NCBI RefSeq assembly: GCF_027172205.1
Contig: NC_070614.1
Coordinates: 47,370,001-47,434,000, forward strand
Direction of reading: 5' to 3'
Origin: Podarcis raffonei
Lineage: Eukaryota; Chordata; Lepidosauria; Squamata; Lacertidae
DNA length: 64,000 nt
Shown here: piece by piece, positions 19,691-30,609 of the stretch
How the letters are laid out: each line of letters begins with the position of its first letter
Position numbering within the stretch: position 1 is the stretch's first letter
The notes under the pieces: model-generated
The model's database searches: none
The model's input: only the letters and a program-made list of their open reading frames with translations
Told to the model about the DNA's origin: nothing
Translations under genes and position numbers: made by a program

Positions 19691-19839
19691 CCCACTAGAC
19701 CTCAGACAAAAACCGTTTGTTCCATTCACTTTAGTAAAGAGTTCCCAGAGGGGGCACCACAGAACCACAAAACAGAAATTTACAGACCAGGGCTGATATC
19801 AGAAGGGAATATGTTTAACAATAGCTTTTAATAATACTA

Positions 19840-20580
19840 TTAATGAGCACTCACACTTTACACTGTGGGTGCCCTTTGCGGGATCACGTGCGGCACTTCA
19901 GACCCCAGGGAACTTACAGATTGTGTGGGCTGGCCTGCCTCTCAGTGTTATTCTTTGGAGGTTCACAGCCAGCCTCAGTTAGTCAATTTAAACTGCTGGG
20001 AGGTGGGGCCAGTCATATAAATAGGGGATGGAGCCAGCAGTGGCCAGGTAGTCCACTCAGGAGCTTCACCCACCCAACCCTCCCTTTGTTTAATGTTTCT
20101 TGTTTGCAGGTTAGCCTTTTTCTTCCTGTTTAGTGGACGCTGCTACGGTCTTTTGACTGGTTGCTGTTGAAGAACCAGGAAGAAATTTTCCTGCAATGGC
20201 AGGTTTGGTCTTCCCCATAGCAATTTGTCACAACTTTGGCAGTTTAAGGCCTTGGGCGGAATCCTTTAGTCTTTTCTTGGGGGGGGGAGTGGTGACTCAC
20301 CCCCCCCCCCACAGTGGCGATTCTTAGGTCCCCTTTTAAAGGGGTTGTCATATGGGTGTAACTGGCCATACACTGAAAGGTTGTCAGTGAACTACCCTAC
20401 GTGCAGGGATATGGGGTGGGCTGCCTGCATACACATGCATCTTGCAGAGCACCCCCATATCCCAATAACCTTGAGGAGCCGCAGTTCTCCCAGCTGGGGG
20501 GCTGGGAGAGACACACGCCCAATGCCTAAGCCAAGGTCTTCCTACACTTGAAAGTTTAATAAAGTTGTGTCCAAATTTTA
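19840..20580 (+). repeat. LTR-like unit with TATA and polyA signals
   Basis: A TATA-type motif (CATATAAATAGGGG at about 20015) and an AATAAAGTTGTG polyadenylation-type motif at about 20560 stand about 550 bp apart in a block with no coding sequence. This order resembles an LTR or similar terminal unit of a retroelement, but ends and target duplication were not established. The duplicate is at 60.13-60.85 kb with several indels. Confidence 0.3.
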
Positions 20581-20907
20581 ATTCCATAACACGTTGCCAC
20601 AAGTCATTATTCCTTTTTGGTGGTTCCTGGGGGCTGGGGAAGTTGCCGCCTGGTCATGCAATATTATTAATACTATTAATATTATTACTGTTAATAGTTT
20701 CACAATAGCTATTAATAATACTGAAAAACTTTTATTCTTTGGTCCAGATCCAGCCTCGTTGTGAGTTGCCATTGGATCATCCTGTTCCTACCCACTAAGC
20801 CAGAACACAGCAAAGTTCACTCCACCTTCATCAATACCATACCATCCAACATTTCCCAACCCACATCTAGGATGCCCCCTACTGACACCACCCAGGTTCC
20901 CTCCCCG

Positions 20908-21168
20908 ATGCCAATTCAGAAATCCAGCACAAGGAATCTGGAGGGGACATTAAAAGCCCCATGGAGTCTCTCATCCACTGGACTGGGTGTGAAAGGCTCC
21001 TGGACAAGGCCACAAATGGGTGGCCAAATTAAGCACATCTTCACCTCATGTTTACTTCTATTAAAGGAAGATTCACCATCTCCAGGGATGGTTCAAACAG
21101 TCAGCTCTCTTCACAAATGAACAACTTGAAACCTGAGGACACAGCTGTGTGTTACTGTCCAAGAGAGC
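20908..21168 (+). pseudogene. VH relic with internal deletion
   Basis: The V exon start is recognisable (CCAATTCAGAAATCCAGCAC), then most of FR1-CDR1 after AAAAGCCCCATGGAGTCTC is missing, then FR2-like and FR3 sequence follows to [10 protein letters not shown]. The splice acceptor AG has become CG here, while the duplicate at 61156-61423 keeps AG. Heptamer CACAGTG lies at 21169-21175, but the nonamer is lost. No leader exon is seen. Confidence 0.75.
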
Positions 21169-21776
21169 CACAGTGAGAGGAAGTGAATCTAAAGAGCGGC
21201 AAGGCCCTCTTTTGCTCAAATCTTTCTGGGTTGAGCCTGCTGTAAGATAATGTTTTTCAACATTGGATAATGATGGTCTTCATTTTCAGTGTTCCGAAAG
21301 AGTTGGTGGAGGAAGGAGGGAAAGAGCGCAAATCACCCGCAGATCCAGCTATACATATGAGGAGCTCTGGCCAAGCCATAATAAACACAGCTAGGTCAGC
21401 TGCAACAGGGGCAGAGCATCCCATTTCACCTCCTTTGGAGAAATGGGAAGGGTTACTGCTGTGCCATCTTCTGCCTGCCCTCGGCTGAAGATGCTTACCT
21501 ATGTTTAGTGGCCAGTTCCGGCGAGATCTTGTGAGATCTCATCAGAAGGAGTCACCAGTGCTGGTGCTGCTTCTCTACTGGTTTTGCAATATTTTATTTG
21601 TCCTCATGAAAGCTTGTCAGCATCTTGGTGCAATTTTTCTCCCCTATATACTTTTATGTAAGCAATTTCACCAATATACAAAGTGTTCCCTCTTAAAATA
21701 ATGTCTTTCTATATGTCTTTTTTACCATTATGATGCAATTTCTGGATATATGGGGGGGGGTAGGACCATAGCACTT

Positions 21777-21815
21777 CTTGAGTTGGTGGTTCTTGTGAAG
21801 ATCCACCAACTCAAG
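21777..21815. repeat. 18-bp-arm hairpin upstream of VH8
   Basis: CTTGAGTTGGTGGTTCTT, a 3-nt loop (GTG) and a near-complementary arm AAGATCCACCAACTCAAG form a hairpin with one mismatch. The duplicate at 62036-62074 pairs perfectly. Confidence 0.8.
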
Positions 21816-22189
21816 AACCACCAACCCCTGCATTGATCAACTAGCAGTCAGCCCTCTTACAGTTGCATTCAGTAAGGTTGTCACCTAATTTGAACCATAC
21901 ACTGTAGTCTTGAGTGGTCTTTTGGTCAGCTGTGACCTGCAGGGCTATGGGGACACAGCACCTCTGCATGCAAATTGCTCCTCTTCTTCTCTGTGGCCCT
22001 TTAGCTGGGAAAGAATTGTGAATTAAGAGTTCAGAGGAAAGGAGGTTATTATACGAAGCACATGCAAATCAGTTGAACTACATCATGGCCTTAAAAGCTG
22101 CCCTTTCCAATTCAGTCTTGCCACCTCCAGCCAGCTAAGACTGAGCCAGTCAAGAAGGTGATCTAAACAATCTGCAACACAGAAGAGAC

Positions 22190-22629
22190 ATGATTCTTTG
22201 GTTAAACTTCCTTCTCTTCTTGACAGCTCTCCCAGGTAATATTTCTCTCACTGGAAACTCTGAAGACTTGCACACTTTTCTACACAGGTTTCCGCTGATG
22301 TTCTTTCCTCCATTTTTTTTAGGCTGTCACTCAGAGGTTCAGTTGGTGGAGACTGGAGGAGGTGCTGTAGCTCCTGGTGGCTCCCTCCGCCTCTCCTGCA
22401 AGGCTTCAGGATTCACCTTTACTAGTTATGAAATCCACTGGATTCGTCAGGCTCCCGGGAAAGGACTGGACTGGGTGGCTGGAGTAAGTGGTTCAGGAAG
22501 TAGCCAATGGTATAATTCCAAAGTTCAGGGACGCTTCACCATCTCCAGAGACAATTCTCAAACTTCAGCCTTTCTACAAATGAACAGCTTGAAGCCTGAG
22601 GACTCTGCCTTGTATTACTGTTCAAGATT
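22190..22629 (+). CDS. IGHV: VH8, heavy-chain variable segment (VETGG group)
   Basis: Leader exon 22190-22235 ([15 protein letters not shown]), intron 22236-22322 (87 nt, itself open in frame), V exon 22323-22629. [32 protein letters not shown] and [11 protein letters not shown] are present; Asp replaces Glu in the GLEW motif and Ser follows the FR3 Cys. The octamer is at 22062-22069, and a second ATGCAAAT is at 21968-21975. The recombination signal is CACAGTG 22630-22636, spacer 23, ACAAAAAGC 22660-22668. The duplicate VH20 is frameshifted. VH8 looks functional. Confidence 0.92.
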
Positions 22630-22668
22630 CACAGTGACAACTTCTGCCTTCCTGCTTGTACAAAAAGC

Positions 22669-23782
22669 CCTGCTTTGCAGCCTTTGCAGCTGGAATGCAG
22701 GTGCTAGAGCAGGATGCATTGTCAACAAGACAGGAAAGAAAGAAAGCAGAAAACCCTGTGAGGCAACTCCAATGTGAAATACACAATACATCGCTGTTCT
22801 TCTCTAAGGCTGCATTCAGACAGTGTTTCATTCCATTCTCCCAATGTTTCCTGACCTCATGATTTCTGTCTCTGATGAGATCTTTCACATGACACAACAG
22901 CTACTTCTGTAAATCTAGTGTAATCCTGTGGAATTTTAGCACTCATTTCCATGATAATGTAAAACAACCAATTTCAATTCCATTGTCCTTGATTTTTGTG
23001 CTTGCTGTAATTTTGCCAAGAGACCCCAAATATCATGTCTGACCCTCTCTGACCCTTTTCAAGCAGCCTAGGACCTCCATGCACACTGCCCAGGCTTGCC
23101 TCTCTAGACCCAGAATTTAACACTTTACTGAAATTCCTAACACTTTACTGCATTCAGGTATTTCAGGGAAGTCTATCCCAACTTATGACAATATATATGC
23201 ATCTTACATTTAATACTCAGATAGAGTGACGGACACTGTGCCTTCTCCGGGGATAAACCAAACAGCTTGCTGCCTCTGCAAATGAAGAATCTGACTCCCG
23301 CATTAATGTTCAGGACAAAGAATGAGATGATGTGGATCTGAAGCCAGACTTCAAAGGCATGTTCATTCTCAAACTCCCCATTTTTCTGGGAGATACTTTC
23401 CCAGACTGATAGATATTATAACAATTGTTTTGTAAGCAGATAGCTGTTTGTTCTAATTTAATGTTAAGAACAGGTTTTCCAGGGAAAGTGGTGGGACAAA
23501 GGCAAAACCGCTCAGACTCATGGCTAGAAAGCAAGGCAAACCATTCTGACCCATGATTTCAAGGAACAGGACAAGTGGAAGTGTGGACAAGCCATAGGGA
23601 GTTGCCTTCTAATCCACAAGCAAGTCCCAGAGATTCTGTTTGGTTGAATTATTCTGAAAAGTGGACAACACAAATTTCTCCTGCATCTCTGCACAGAATA
23701 GGATTCTTCTGCATACACATAAGTTAACAGAGAGACTGGTTTGTGTAAAAATGGCATTGATATTTGCTATTTCACACATTAC
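22669..23782. other. VH8-VH9 spacer, L2 target region
   Basis: This has no gene. About 23330-23782 matches 42.78-43.26 kb and 63.36-63.70 kb. It ends at the L2 insertion point CACATTAC. Confidence 0.55.
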
Positions 23783-24733
23783 GGGAGGTATGGCGGTGGG
23801 GGCAGATGTTATAGGCGAAGGGGTTCGAGATATGGATATGCTCGTACCCCTTCCAATCTGCGCCTCATCCCGAGGGACGAGGGTAGGGTGAGCAAGGATT
23901 ACTCACCTCCGTCACTGGTGCTGTGCAATGCCAGGTCTATAGGCAACAAAACCGCCACCCTGCGAGATTTCTTTATCTCGCAGGGGGTCGACCTGGCTTG
24001 TGTGACGGAGACCTGGGTGCGCGTAGGGGCAACAGTTACCTTACGAGAGATGGCGCCCCCGGGTTTCTCCGTCCTCCACCAGTCACGGACTGTGGGCCGG
24101 GGGGGAGGGGTGGCATTATTAATCCGGGAAGATTGTCCTTTCAGGGCTCTACCATCACCATCGATCCCCGGCATTGAATGTGTTGGCCTAGTGTGGGGCT
24201 CCGAGGAGAGCTTGGCTGTCTGGCTGGTGTACCGGTCACCTAGCGCACCAGCAGCCACCCTGTCAGGCCTATTGGAGGCGGTGGCCGGCTGGGCCTTGGA
24301 GTTCCCTAACCTATTGGTATTGGGGGACTTCAACATCCATGCTGATGCCACTCCCTCCTCACAGGCTCTGGACCTGGTGTCTTCCATGGCGACACTAGGG
24401 CTCTCCCAGTTTGTTTCGGGCCCCACACATCAAGCAGGCCACACGCTGGATTTGATCTTTGGTGTAGGTATAGATGTGATCATGTCTCCTTCGATGAAGG
24501 TGCCATGGTCTGATCACTACGCTCTGAAAGCCAGGATTGACTTTCCACCCCCACCCTGCTTAGGTGCCGAGCCAATTTGGGCTCGCCCGCAGAGGCTGAT
24601 GGACCCTGATAGATTCCGCCAAGCCTTGCGGGACCTTGCTCCCCCTGGCGACTCATTGACTGAGCTTGTTGAGGGCTGGAATATCCAGCTCCTGGCAGCC
24701 ATCGATGAGATTGCACCGAAGCGCCCTCTGTGA
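23783..24733 (+). CDS. L2 endonuclease domain
   Basis: The frame encodes the endonuclease of the L2-like LINE, which nicks target DNA. Visible landmarks are CNARSIGNK, a catalytic Glu in VTETWV, GDFNIHAD and a terminal SDHYALK. The frame ends at a TGA at 24731 that sits where the family continues (PRRNRAPW follows in the same frame), and a frameshift follows near 24775, so the element cannot make its full protein. The open frame upstream of 23783 is host sequence. Confidence 0.75.
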   Translation, partial: GRYGGGGRCYRRRGSRYGYARTPSNLRLIPRDEGRVSKDYSPPSLVLCNARSIGNKTATLRDFFISQGVDLACVTETWVRVGATVTLREMAPPGFSVLHQSRTVGRGGGVALLIREDCPFRALPSPSIPGIECVGLVWGSEESLAVWLVYRSPSAPAATLSGLLEAVAGWALEFPNLLVLGDFNIHADATPSSQALDLVSSMATLGLSQFVSGPTHQAGHTLDLIFGVGIDVIMSPSMKVPWSDHYALKARIDFPPPPCLGAEPIWARPQRLMDPDRFRQALRDLAPPGDSLTELVEGWNIQLLAAIDEIAPKRPL

Positions 24734-24777
24734 CCCCGCAGAAACCGGGCTCCCTGGTTTACCGAGGAGCTCCGAAA

Positions 24778-26721
24778 ATGAAGCGGGACCTCAGACGGCT
24801 AGAGCAAGTTTGGCGGGGTGCCCGTGACGAAGCCTCAAGAACATCTTATAGGGCTTTTATGAAAACCTATGAGATGGCGGTGAAGGCTGCTAAGAAGTCT
24901 TACTTCTCGGCCTCCATTGCATCCGCTAGCTCTCGCCCGGCGCAATTATTTAGTATAATCAGGTCTTTAACGTCCCTTGAAGGACAGCCAAATTTAAATA
25001 ACAATTTGACACACGGCTGTGAGGCATTTGCGAGCTTTTTTGCGGAGAAGGTCTTGTTGCTCCGCCATGACCTCCCTGCCAATTTGGATACAATAAAGGA
25101 ACTGGAGGCCCCTTGACTGTCCTCGGGTCCAGTATTGGACCACTTTGACCGGATATCCCCAGCCGATGTGGACAGACTTCTCCGAGCTGGAAAGCCCACC
25201 ACCTGTCCTCTCGACCCGTGCCCGTCTTGGCTGATTAGAGCGTGTCCAGACGAGGTGCGGGCCCTCCTGGGGGATATCATCAATTTGTCCCTTGGCATGG
25301 GGACATTCCCAGGGGAACTGAAGGAGGCAGTGGTGCGCCCGCTCTTAAAGAAAACATCATTAGATCCTTTAGATCTATCCAATTACCGCCCGGTTTCGAA
25401 TCTTCCGTTCCTGGGTAAGGTGATTGAGAGAGCGGTTGCTGAACAGCTTGGTGGGTTTCTGGATGAAACATCGGCTCTGGATCCATTCCAGTCTGGCTTC
25501 CGCGCTGGTCATGGGACTGAGACAGCTCTGGTTGCCCTAACAGATGATCTTCGTAGACAGCTGGATCGAGGCGGGTCGGGGCTGCTGATTCTTCTAGATC
25601 TGTCAGCAGCTTTCGACATGGTCGATCACGAACTTCTGGACCACCGCCTTGCCGACGTGGGGATCCAGGGCGCAGTCCTTCAATGGCTGCACTCGTTTCT
25701 CTCTGGTCGGGGACAGAGAGTGGCGCTTGGGGGGGAATTGTCATCGCGCCACTCCTTGGTGTGTGGAGTACCTCAGGGTGCGATACTCTCCCCAATGCTT
25801 TTCAACATCTTTATGCGCCCCCTCGCCCAGCTTGTCCGGAGTTTTGGGCTGGGTTGCCATCAATATGCCGATGACACCCAACTCTATCTGTTGATGGATG
25901 GCCATCCTGACTCGGCCCCAGACACACTGACCAGATGTCTGGAAGCTGTGGCTGGATGGTTACGTGGGAGCCGGTTGAAGCTAAATCCTTCGAAGACAGA
26001 GGTCCTGTGGCTGGGACGGGGCGATATGGGATTGGGGGGGCAACTCCCATCTCTTGCGGGGGCACAGTTAGTGCCAGCACCGTCCGTTAAGAGTTTGGGT
26101 GTAATCTTCGACACCTCCCTTTCCATGGAGGCGCAGATTGCAGCTATAACAAAGGCGGCATTTTTCCATCTCCGCCAAGCTAAGCAGTTGGCTCCTTACC
26201 TCTCTCGCCCTGACCTAGCCACTGTGATCCACACGACGGTCACCTCCAGACTGGATTATTGTAACTCGCTCTACGTGGGGCTGCCCTTAAGACTGACCCA
26301 GAAACTCCAACGGGTGCAGAATGCTGCGGCGAGACTCCTTACGGGGTCTTCGCTGCGAGATCACATTCATCCGGTGCTATATCAACTGCACTGGCTCCCG
26401 GTGGAGTACAGGATCAGGTTTAAGGTGCTGGTTTTAACCTTTAAAGCCCTATACGGCCTAGGACCCTCGTACCTACGGGACCGCCTCTCCTGGTATGCCC
26501 CACAGAGAAACTTACGGTCTTCAGATAAAAACATCTTGAAGGTCCCAGGCCACAGAGAAGTTAGGCTGGCCTCAACTAGAGCCAGGGCTTTTTCGGCTGT
26601 GGCTCTGACCTGGTGGAACACTCTGTCACAAGAGACTCGGGCCCTGCGGGACTTGACATCTTTCCGCAGGGCCTGCAAGACAGAGCTGTTCCGCCAGGCC
26701 TTTGGCCAGGGCACAGCCTGA
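24778..26721 (+). CDS. L2 reverse transcriptase
   Basis: The frame runs MKRDLRRLEQVWR onward with one stop near 25114; from 25135 it is open for 528 codons. RT landmarks are NYRPVSNLPFLGKV, FQSGFRAGHGTETA, motif A LLDLSAAFDMVDH, motif B GVPQGAILSPMLFN and motif C YADDTQLYL. The C-terminal region HPVLYQLHWLPVEYRI and the end at TGA 26719-26721 fit the L2/CR1 group. It makes cDNA by target-primed reverse transcription (family knowledge). Confidence 0.85.
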
Positions 26722-26898
26722 CTCCCTCCCTCGGCAATCTTCGCGGAGCTCTGGCCCAATGGTGGCCAGTGGCTTGAATTTAATTAATTTTATAATGAAT
26801 GATTTTAGAGTGTTGTTTGTGTTGTACTTTTGTATTGTTTTATTGTTGTTAGCCGCCCTGAGCCCGGCTTCGGCTGGGGAGGGCAGGATATAAATAAA

Positions 26899-26899
<1 letters not shown>

Positions 26900-26945
<46 letters not shown>
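26900..26945. repeat. (ATT)n tail of the L2 LINE
   Basis: About 14 ATT units form the 3' terminus of the LINE. Confidence 0.9.
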
Positions 26946-26946
<1 letters not shown>

Positions 26947-27302
26947 AGACAAATTTATCTCTCCATCTTTTAGAAAGACAGAAAAAAGAAAGGAAGATGG
27001 CTACCTACTTCGCCCAGCCCCATTTTGCTCTTTTTTTCGTGAGAGCGATATACAAACATACTGTGGTAACAACTACTAAACTGTACATTGGAAAATAATA
27101 GCTTGTAGTATAGATGAGGCTTGCATTCAGAGCCATAGCTCGCCCAACAGCTGTAGTGGTGCTTTTACCTTACTACATATGCAAATTATTAGAGACTGCT
27201 TCATCTTTAAATCCGTCAGACAACCTCCCTTCCTCAGCCACAGGACCCTGAATACCCGGGACCACAATTTGCTCAACCCTCTCCTGGCATTAGATGGCAA
27301 AA

Positions 27303-27738
27303 ATGATAGCATTGCTTCATCTTGTTTTCTTTTCAGCTGTTTTTAGAGGTAAATCCATCCTTTCAAATAAAGAAGAATTGGGCAACCTGACTGCTAATAA
27401 TACGCAGAAGAGCTCATTAATACCTCTTTCTTTCTAGGCATCCAATCAGAGGTCCATCTGGTAGAATCTGGAGGGGATGCAAAAAAGCCTGGGGAGTCCC
27501 TCCGCCTTACCTGTCGAGCCTCCGGGATCACCTTTAGCAGCATGAACTGGGTGCGGCAGGCTCCTGGAAAGGGACTGGAATGGGTGGCCTATATATCTAC
27601 TGGTTCATCTTACATTTACTACTTGGATTCCGTCAAAGGAAGATTCACCATTTCCAGGGACAATTCAAACAGCCTGCTCTATCTGCAAATGAACAGCCTT
27701 AAACCTGAGGACACAGCTTTGTATTACTGTGCAAGAGA
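27303..27738 (+). CDS. IGHV: VH9, heavy-chain variable segment, short CDR1
   Basis: Leader exon 27303-27348 ([15 protein letters not shown]), intron 27349-27437, V exon 27438-27738, open. [60 protein letters not shown] and [14 protein letters not shown] are seen. CDR1 is two codons shorter than in VH13 (SSYRMNW), making the exon 301 nt instead of 307. The octamer is at 27179-27186. The recombination signal is CACAGTG 27739-27745, spacer 23, ACAAAAACT 27769-27777. It looks functional if the short CDR1 is tolerated. Confidence 0.92.
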
Positions 27739-27777
27739 CACAGTGAGAGACTTCCCATTAGACCTTAGACAAAAACT

Positions 27778-29550
27778 CTTCATTGCATTCCTTTAGTGAA
27801 GTTTCCAGAGGGGGCACCAAAGCACCACAAACCAGAAACTCTCAGAGCAGAGCACAAAAACCAAGGGAATAACAATAGCTTTTATTACAGGGAACATCTG
27901 TTCTTCTTTGGCCCACCTCTAGCCTGTTGGGAGTTGTCCCATGATCATCTTGTTCCAACCCAGTAAAGCCATTCAAAGCAAATTCATCCTGCCCAGTCCT
28001 TTCTTTCTCTCATAGAGCTTCATTATTCCCTCAAGATTTCTGCTCTTTCACAAATTCTGATTACAGTGGAAGATATTCAGGAGCAGCTTCTGCCACCAGC
28101 ATGTTGTGGTCCTCCTGGACACTGAATAAAGTAATCTGGAAATACTATGCTCATTTCTTGAGACTCAGAGAAACTGACGTTCTGGCCTAGATAAGCAAAA
28201 CAACAGTAATTTACAATTCTTTCCCCATCACAGCACAATGCCCTGGACTGCTACATTGTTCCTTCCAGCTTGACCCACATAGCTTAGGCAGGTAAACCTC
28301 TTCACATCTCAGCTACTTTCCCCATGCAGCCAAGGTTCTTCCTTATCAAGTGTGGTGCCGCACAACTGAGTACCCAAATCAGCAGCCTCCCTGCCTGCCT
28401 CACCTGCAATAAAAGCTGGTTTTAGTGAGTGGGGCTTCCACAAAGGCACAGTCCCAAGGGCAGGGGCCTAGGGATGAAGACTGTGGGCTTGAATAGCAAG
28501 GCCTGTCAACAAGTGAAGAACCATCAACACCTCCAAAATGCTAGCACCAACTTGTCTCTTCATAATACTTTCCTCTTTCAGGTTCCAACAAGCTGGAACC
28601 ATTGAAAGGTATAAGGGCGGCGGCGGGGAGGGGGGGCGGGACGACGACACAAATGGGCAGCTAAGTATGGTTGGAACAGTTTGGTACAGCTATTTGGAAC
28701 AGCTAACATGTCTTTTGAGAATTTCATTCCTCTGGAGACTCCAACAGTTCTTTATTAAAAGTTGAGGATGCTTTTGACTTCCCTACCCCAATTCTCTCTC
28801 TCTCTCTCCATTTATTACATGTAGTGTGTGAAATTGTTAGAGGTGCTTTGATTTATTTTATTGAGCTGCCTCAATTCATTTCTCTTTCTTTCTGTCTCTG
28901 ATCTATGGATTGCTTGTCATAGAAAGGAACTAACACACCCAGCCTAAAGCACAGTGCATCTTCCAGTGGAAGGTAATAAATTGGGAGCATTTGGTGTTGC
29001 TGTAGCTCTTGAAAAATTGAAATGAACATGGAGAAAGCCCAGAATTCTGCAAAAGGGAGTTAAATGGAATGTCTGTGGATGTAAGTTGTCTATTTGTTAT
29101 GAAAAGAGAAACCCATGTGGAAACAAGAACTTCTTAGCTTGAGGGTCATTTATACGGGCCTGGCCAGAGCCAATGACTTCTTCATATTGATATGTCCATT
29201 GCTCAAGTAGACAAGATTTTCCTACTTGCTGACTTACATTTTACAAGAGAAAAACTTCCCTCAGTTTTGAGGGAGGTTGAAACAGAAGCTGAGATGGCTG
29301 GGGATGATGAGCATTATCGTTCCCAAAGACCAGTGGGGAAAAGGTTGATGAATGTTGATCTAGGTCTACAGTTTGTAACATTATACCCAAGGCTGATATT
29401 TAAATTATCCATAATAGGGATCCAATCTCTATCCATTCTTTGGTTAAAAGCACCATGAGTGGATATTCTGCTACCACATTAATCCCTAGCTTCCTTCAGT
29501 TCAGTTTTAACTTCAATATCTTGAGGCAACTGCCCTGTTCCTCACCATAA
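27778..29550. other. VH9 3'-flank repeat and spacer
   Basis: This has no gene. About 27790-28190 is the VH 3'-flank unit, and 28380-28600 and 29280-29540 match the VH1-VH2 spacer. A GC-rich patch (about 28615-28650) and a (TC)n run near 28795 are local additions. Confidence 0.55.
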
Positions 29551-29904
29551 TAAAGGTAAAGGGACTCCTGACCATTAGGTCCAGTTGTGGCCGACTCTGG
29601 GGTTGTGGCACTCATCTTGCTTTATTGGCCGAGGGAGCCAGCGTACAGCTTCCGGGTCATGTGGCCAGCATGAGTAAGCCACTTCTGGCAAACAAGAGCA
29701 GCAGACGGAAACGCTGTTTACCTTCCCACCAGAGCAGTACCTATTTATCTACTTGCACTTTGACGTGCTTTCAAACTGCTAGGTTGGCAGGAGCTGGGAC
29801 CGAACAATGGGAGCTCACCCCGTCACAGGGATTCGAACCTCTGACCTTCTGATCAGCAAGTCCTAGGCTCTGTGGTTTAACCCACAGCGCCACCTGCGTC
29901 CCTT
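29551..29904 (-). mobile_element. Sauria SINE, minus strand
   Basis: Read on the minus strand it starts GGGACGCAGGTGGCGCTGTG, has the B box GGTTCGAATCCCTG, and the same body as the SINE at 12433. The empty site is visible in the VH2 upstream region (CCTCACCATGGGTGTTGCC at about 3911), and a short CACCAT target duplication flanks it. It inserted after the VH2 and VH10 blocks separated. Confidence 0.88.
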
Positions 29905-30134
29905 ACACCATGGGTGTTGCCAAAAAATTTGACAGTCCATAGTCACATGTATGCCTAATGAGATTGGATAGTCAAAGGGCCATACTGCTCTTTTATCCTC
30001 ACAGATATGCAAATACTTAAACAGCATCCATATATTATCCCTGCCCTGACTCAAACCCATGTACACAACCTCAGTGTGACACTGCTTGGTTGCTATTTTT
30101 TACTTACTCACTTTCCAATTAAAAATAAGGGGAA

Positions 30135-30570
30135 ATGACAACTTTACTTCAATGTGCTTTCCTTTTTGTAATACTTGAAGGTAATCCTTCTTTCAGATAA
30201 AGACCTCTGTTACATTGTAGTTGTAAATGAGCTTGAAGTCTAATCATAAATCTATCTTTTCAGGTGTCCAGTCAGAAATCCAGCTCACAGAATCAGGAGG
30301 AGACATTAAAAGACCAGGAGAGTCTCTCCGCCTCTCCTGCAGAGCCTCCGGGTTCACCTTCAGCAGCTATTACATGTCATGGGGGAGACAAGCTCCTGGA
30401 AAGGGCCTGGAATGGGTGGCCAGAATAGGTACAGCTTCATCTCCCATTAACTACTTGGATTCCATCAAAGGAAGATTCACCATTTCCAGGGATGATTCAA
30501 ACAGCCAGCTGTTTTTGCAAATGAACAACCTTAAACCTGAGGACACAGCCGTGTATTACTGTGCAAGAGA
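30135..30570 (+). CDS. IGHV: VH10, heavy-chain variable segment
   Basis: Leader exon 30135-30180 ([15 protein letters not shown]), intron 30181-30263, V exon 30264-30570, open. [32 protein letters not shown] and [14 protein letters not shown] are present. FR2 reads [14 protein letters not shown], with Gly in place of the usual Val or Ile after the conserved Trp. The octamer is at 30007-30014. The recombination signal is CACAATG 30571-30577, spacer 23, ACAAAAACC 30601-30609. The closest relative is VH2. It is probably functional, although the FR2 Gly may weaken the fold. Confidence 0.92.
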
Positions 30571-30609
30571 CACAATGATTGACTTCCATTTAGATCTTAG
30601 ACAAAAACC

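Larger units (their letters stand above)
23783..26942 (+). mobile_element. L2-like LINE, nearly complete ORF2
   Basis: About 3.16 kb inserted at CACATTAC/ACAGAC; the paralogous sites at 43.26 and 63.70 kb are empty, which fixes both ends. A possible ATTAC target duplication overlaps the (ATT)n tail. It encodes an apurinic-type endonuclease and a reverse transcriptase in one direction, and no ORF1 is visible. The 3' end, GCCGCCCTGAGCCCGG and then (ATT)n, is typical of reptile L2/CR1-type elements. The assignment to L2 rests on RT style (NYRPVSNLPFLGKV). Confidence 0.8.

Noticed and set aside
23899-24426. Antisense frames over the L2 endonuclease
   Set aside because: Shadows of the L2 coding strand with no independent support.
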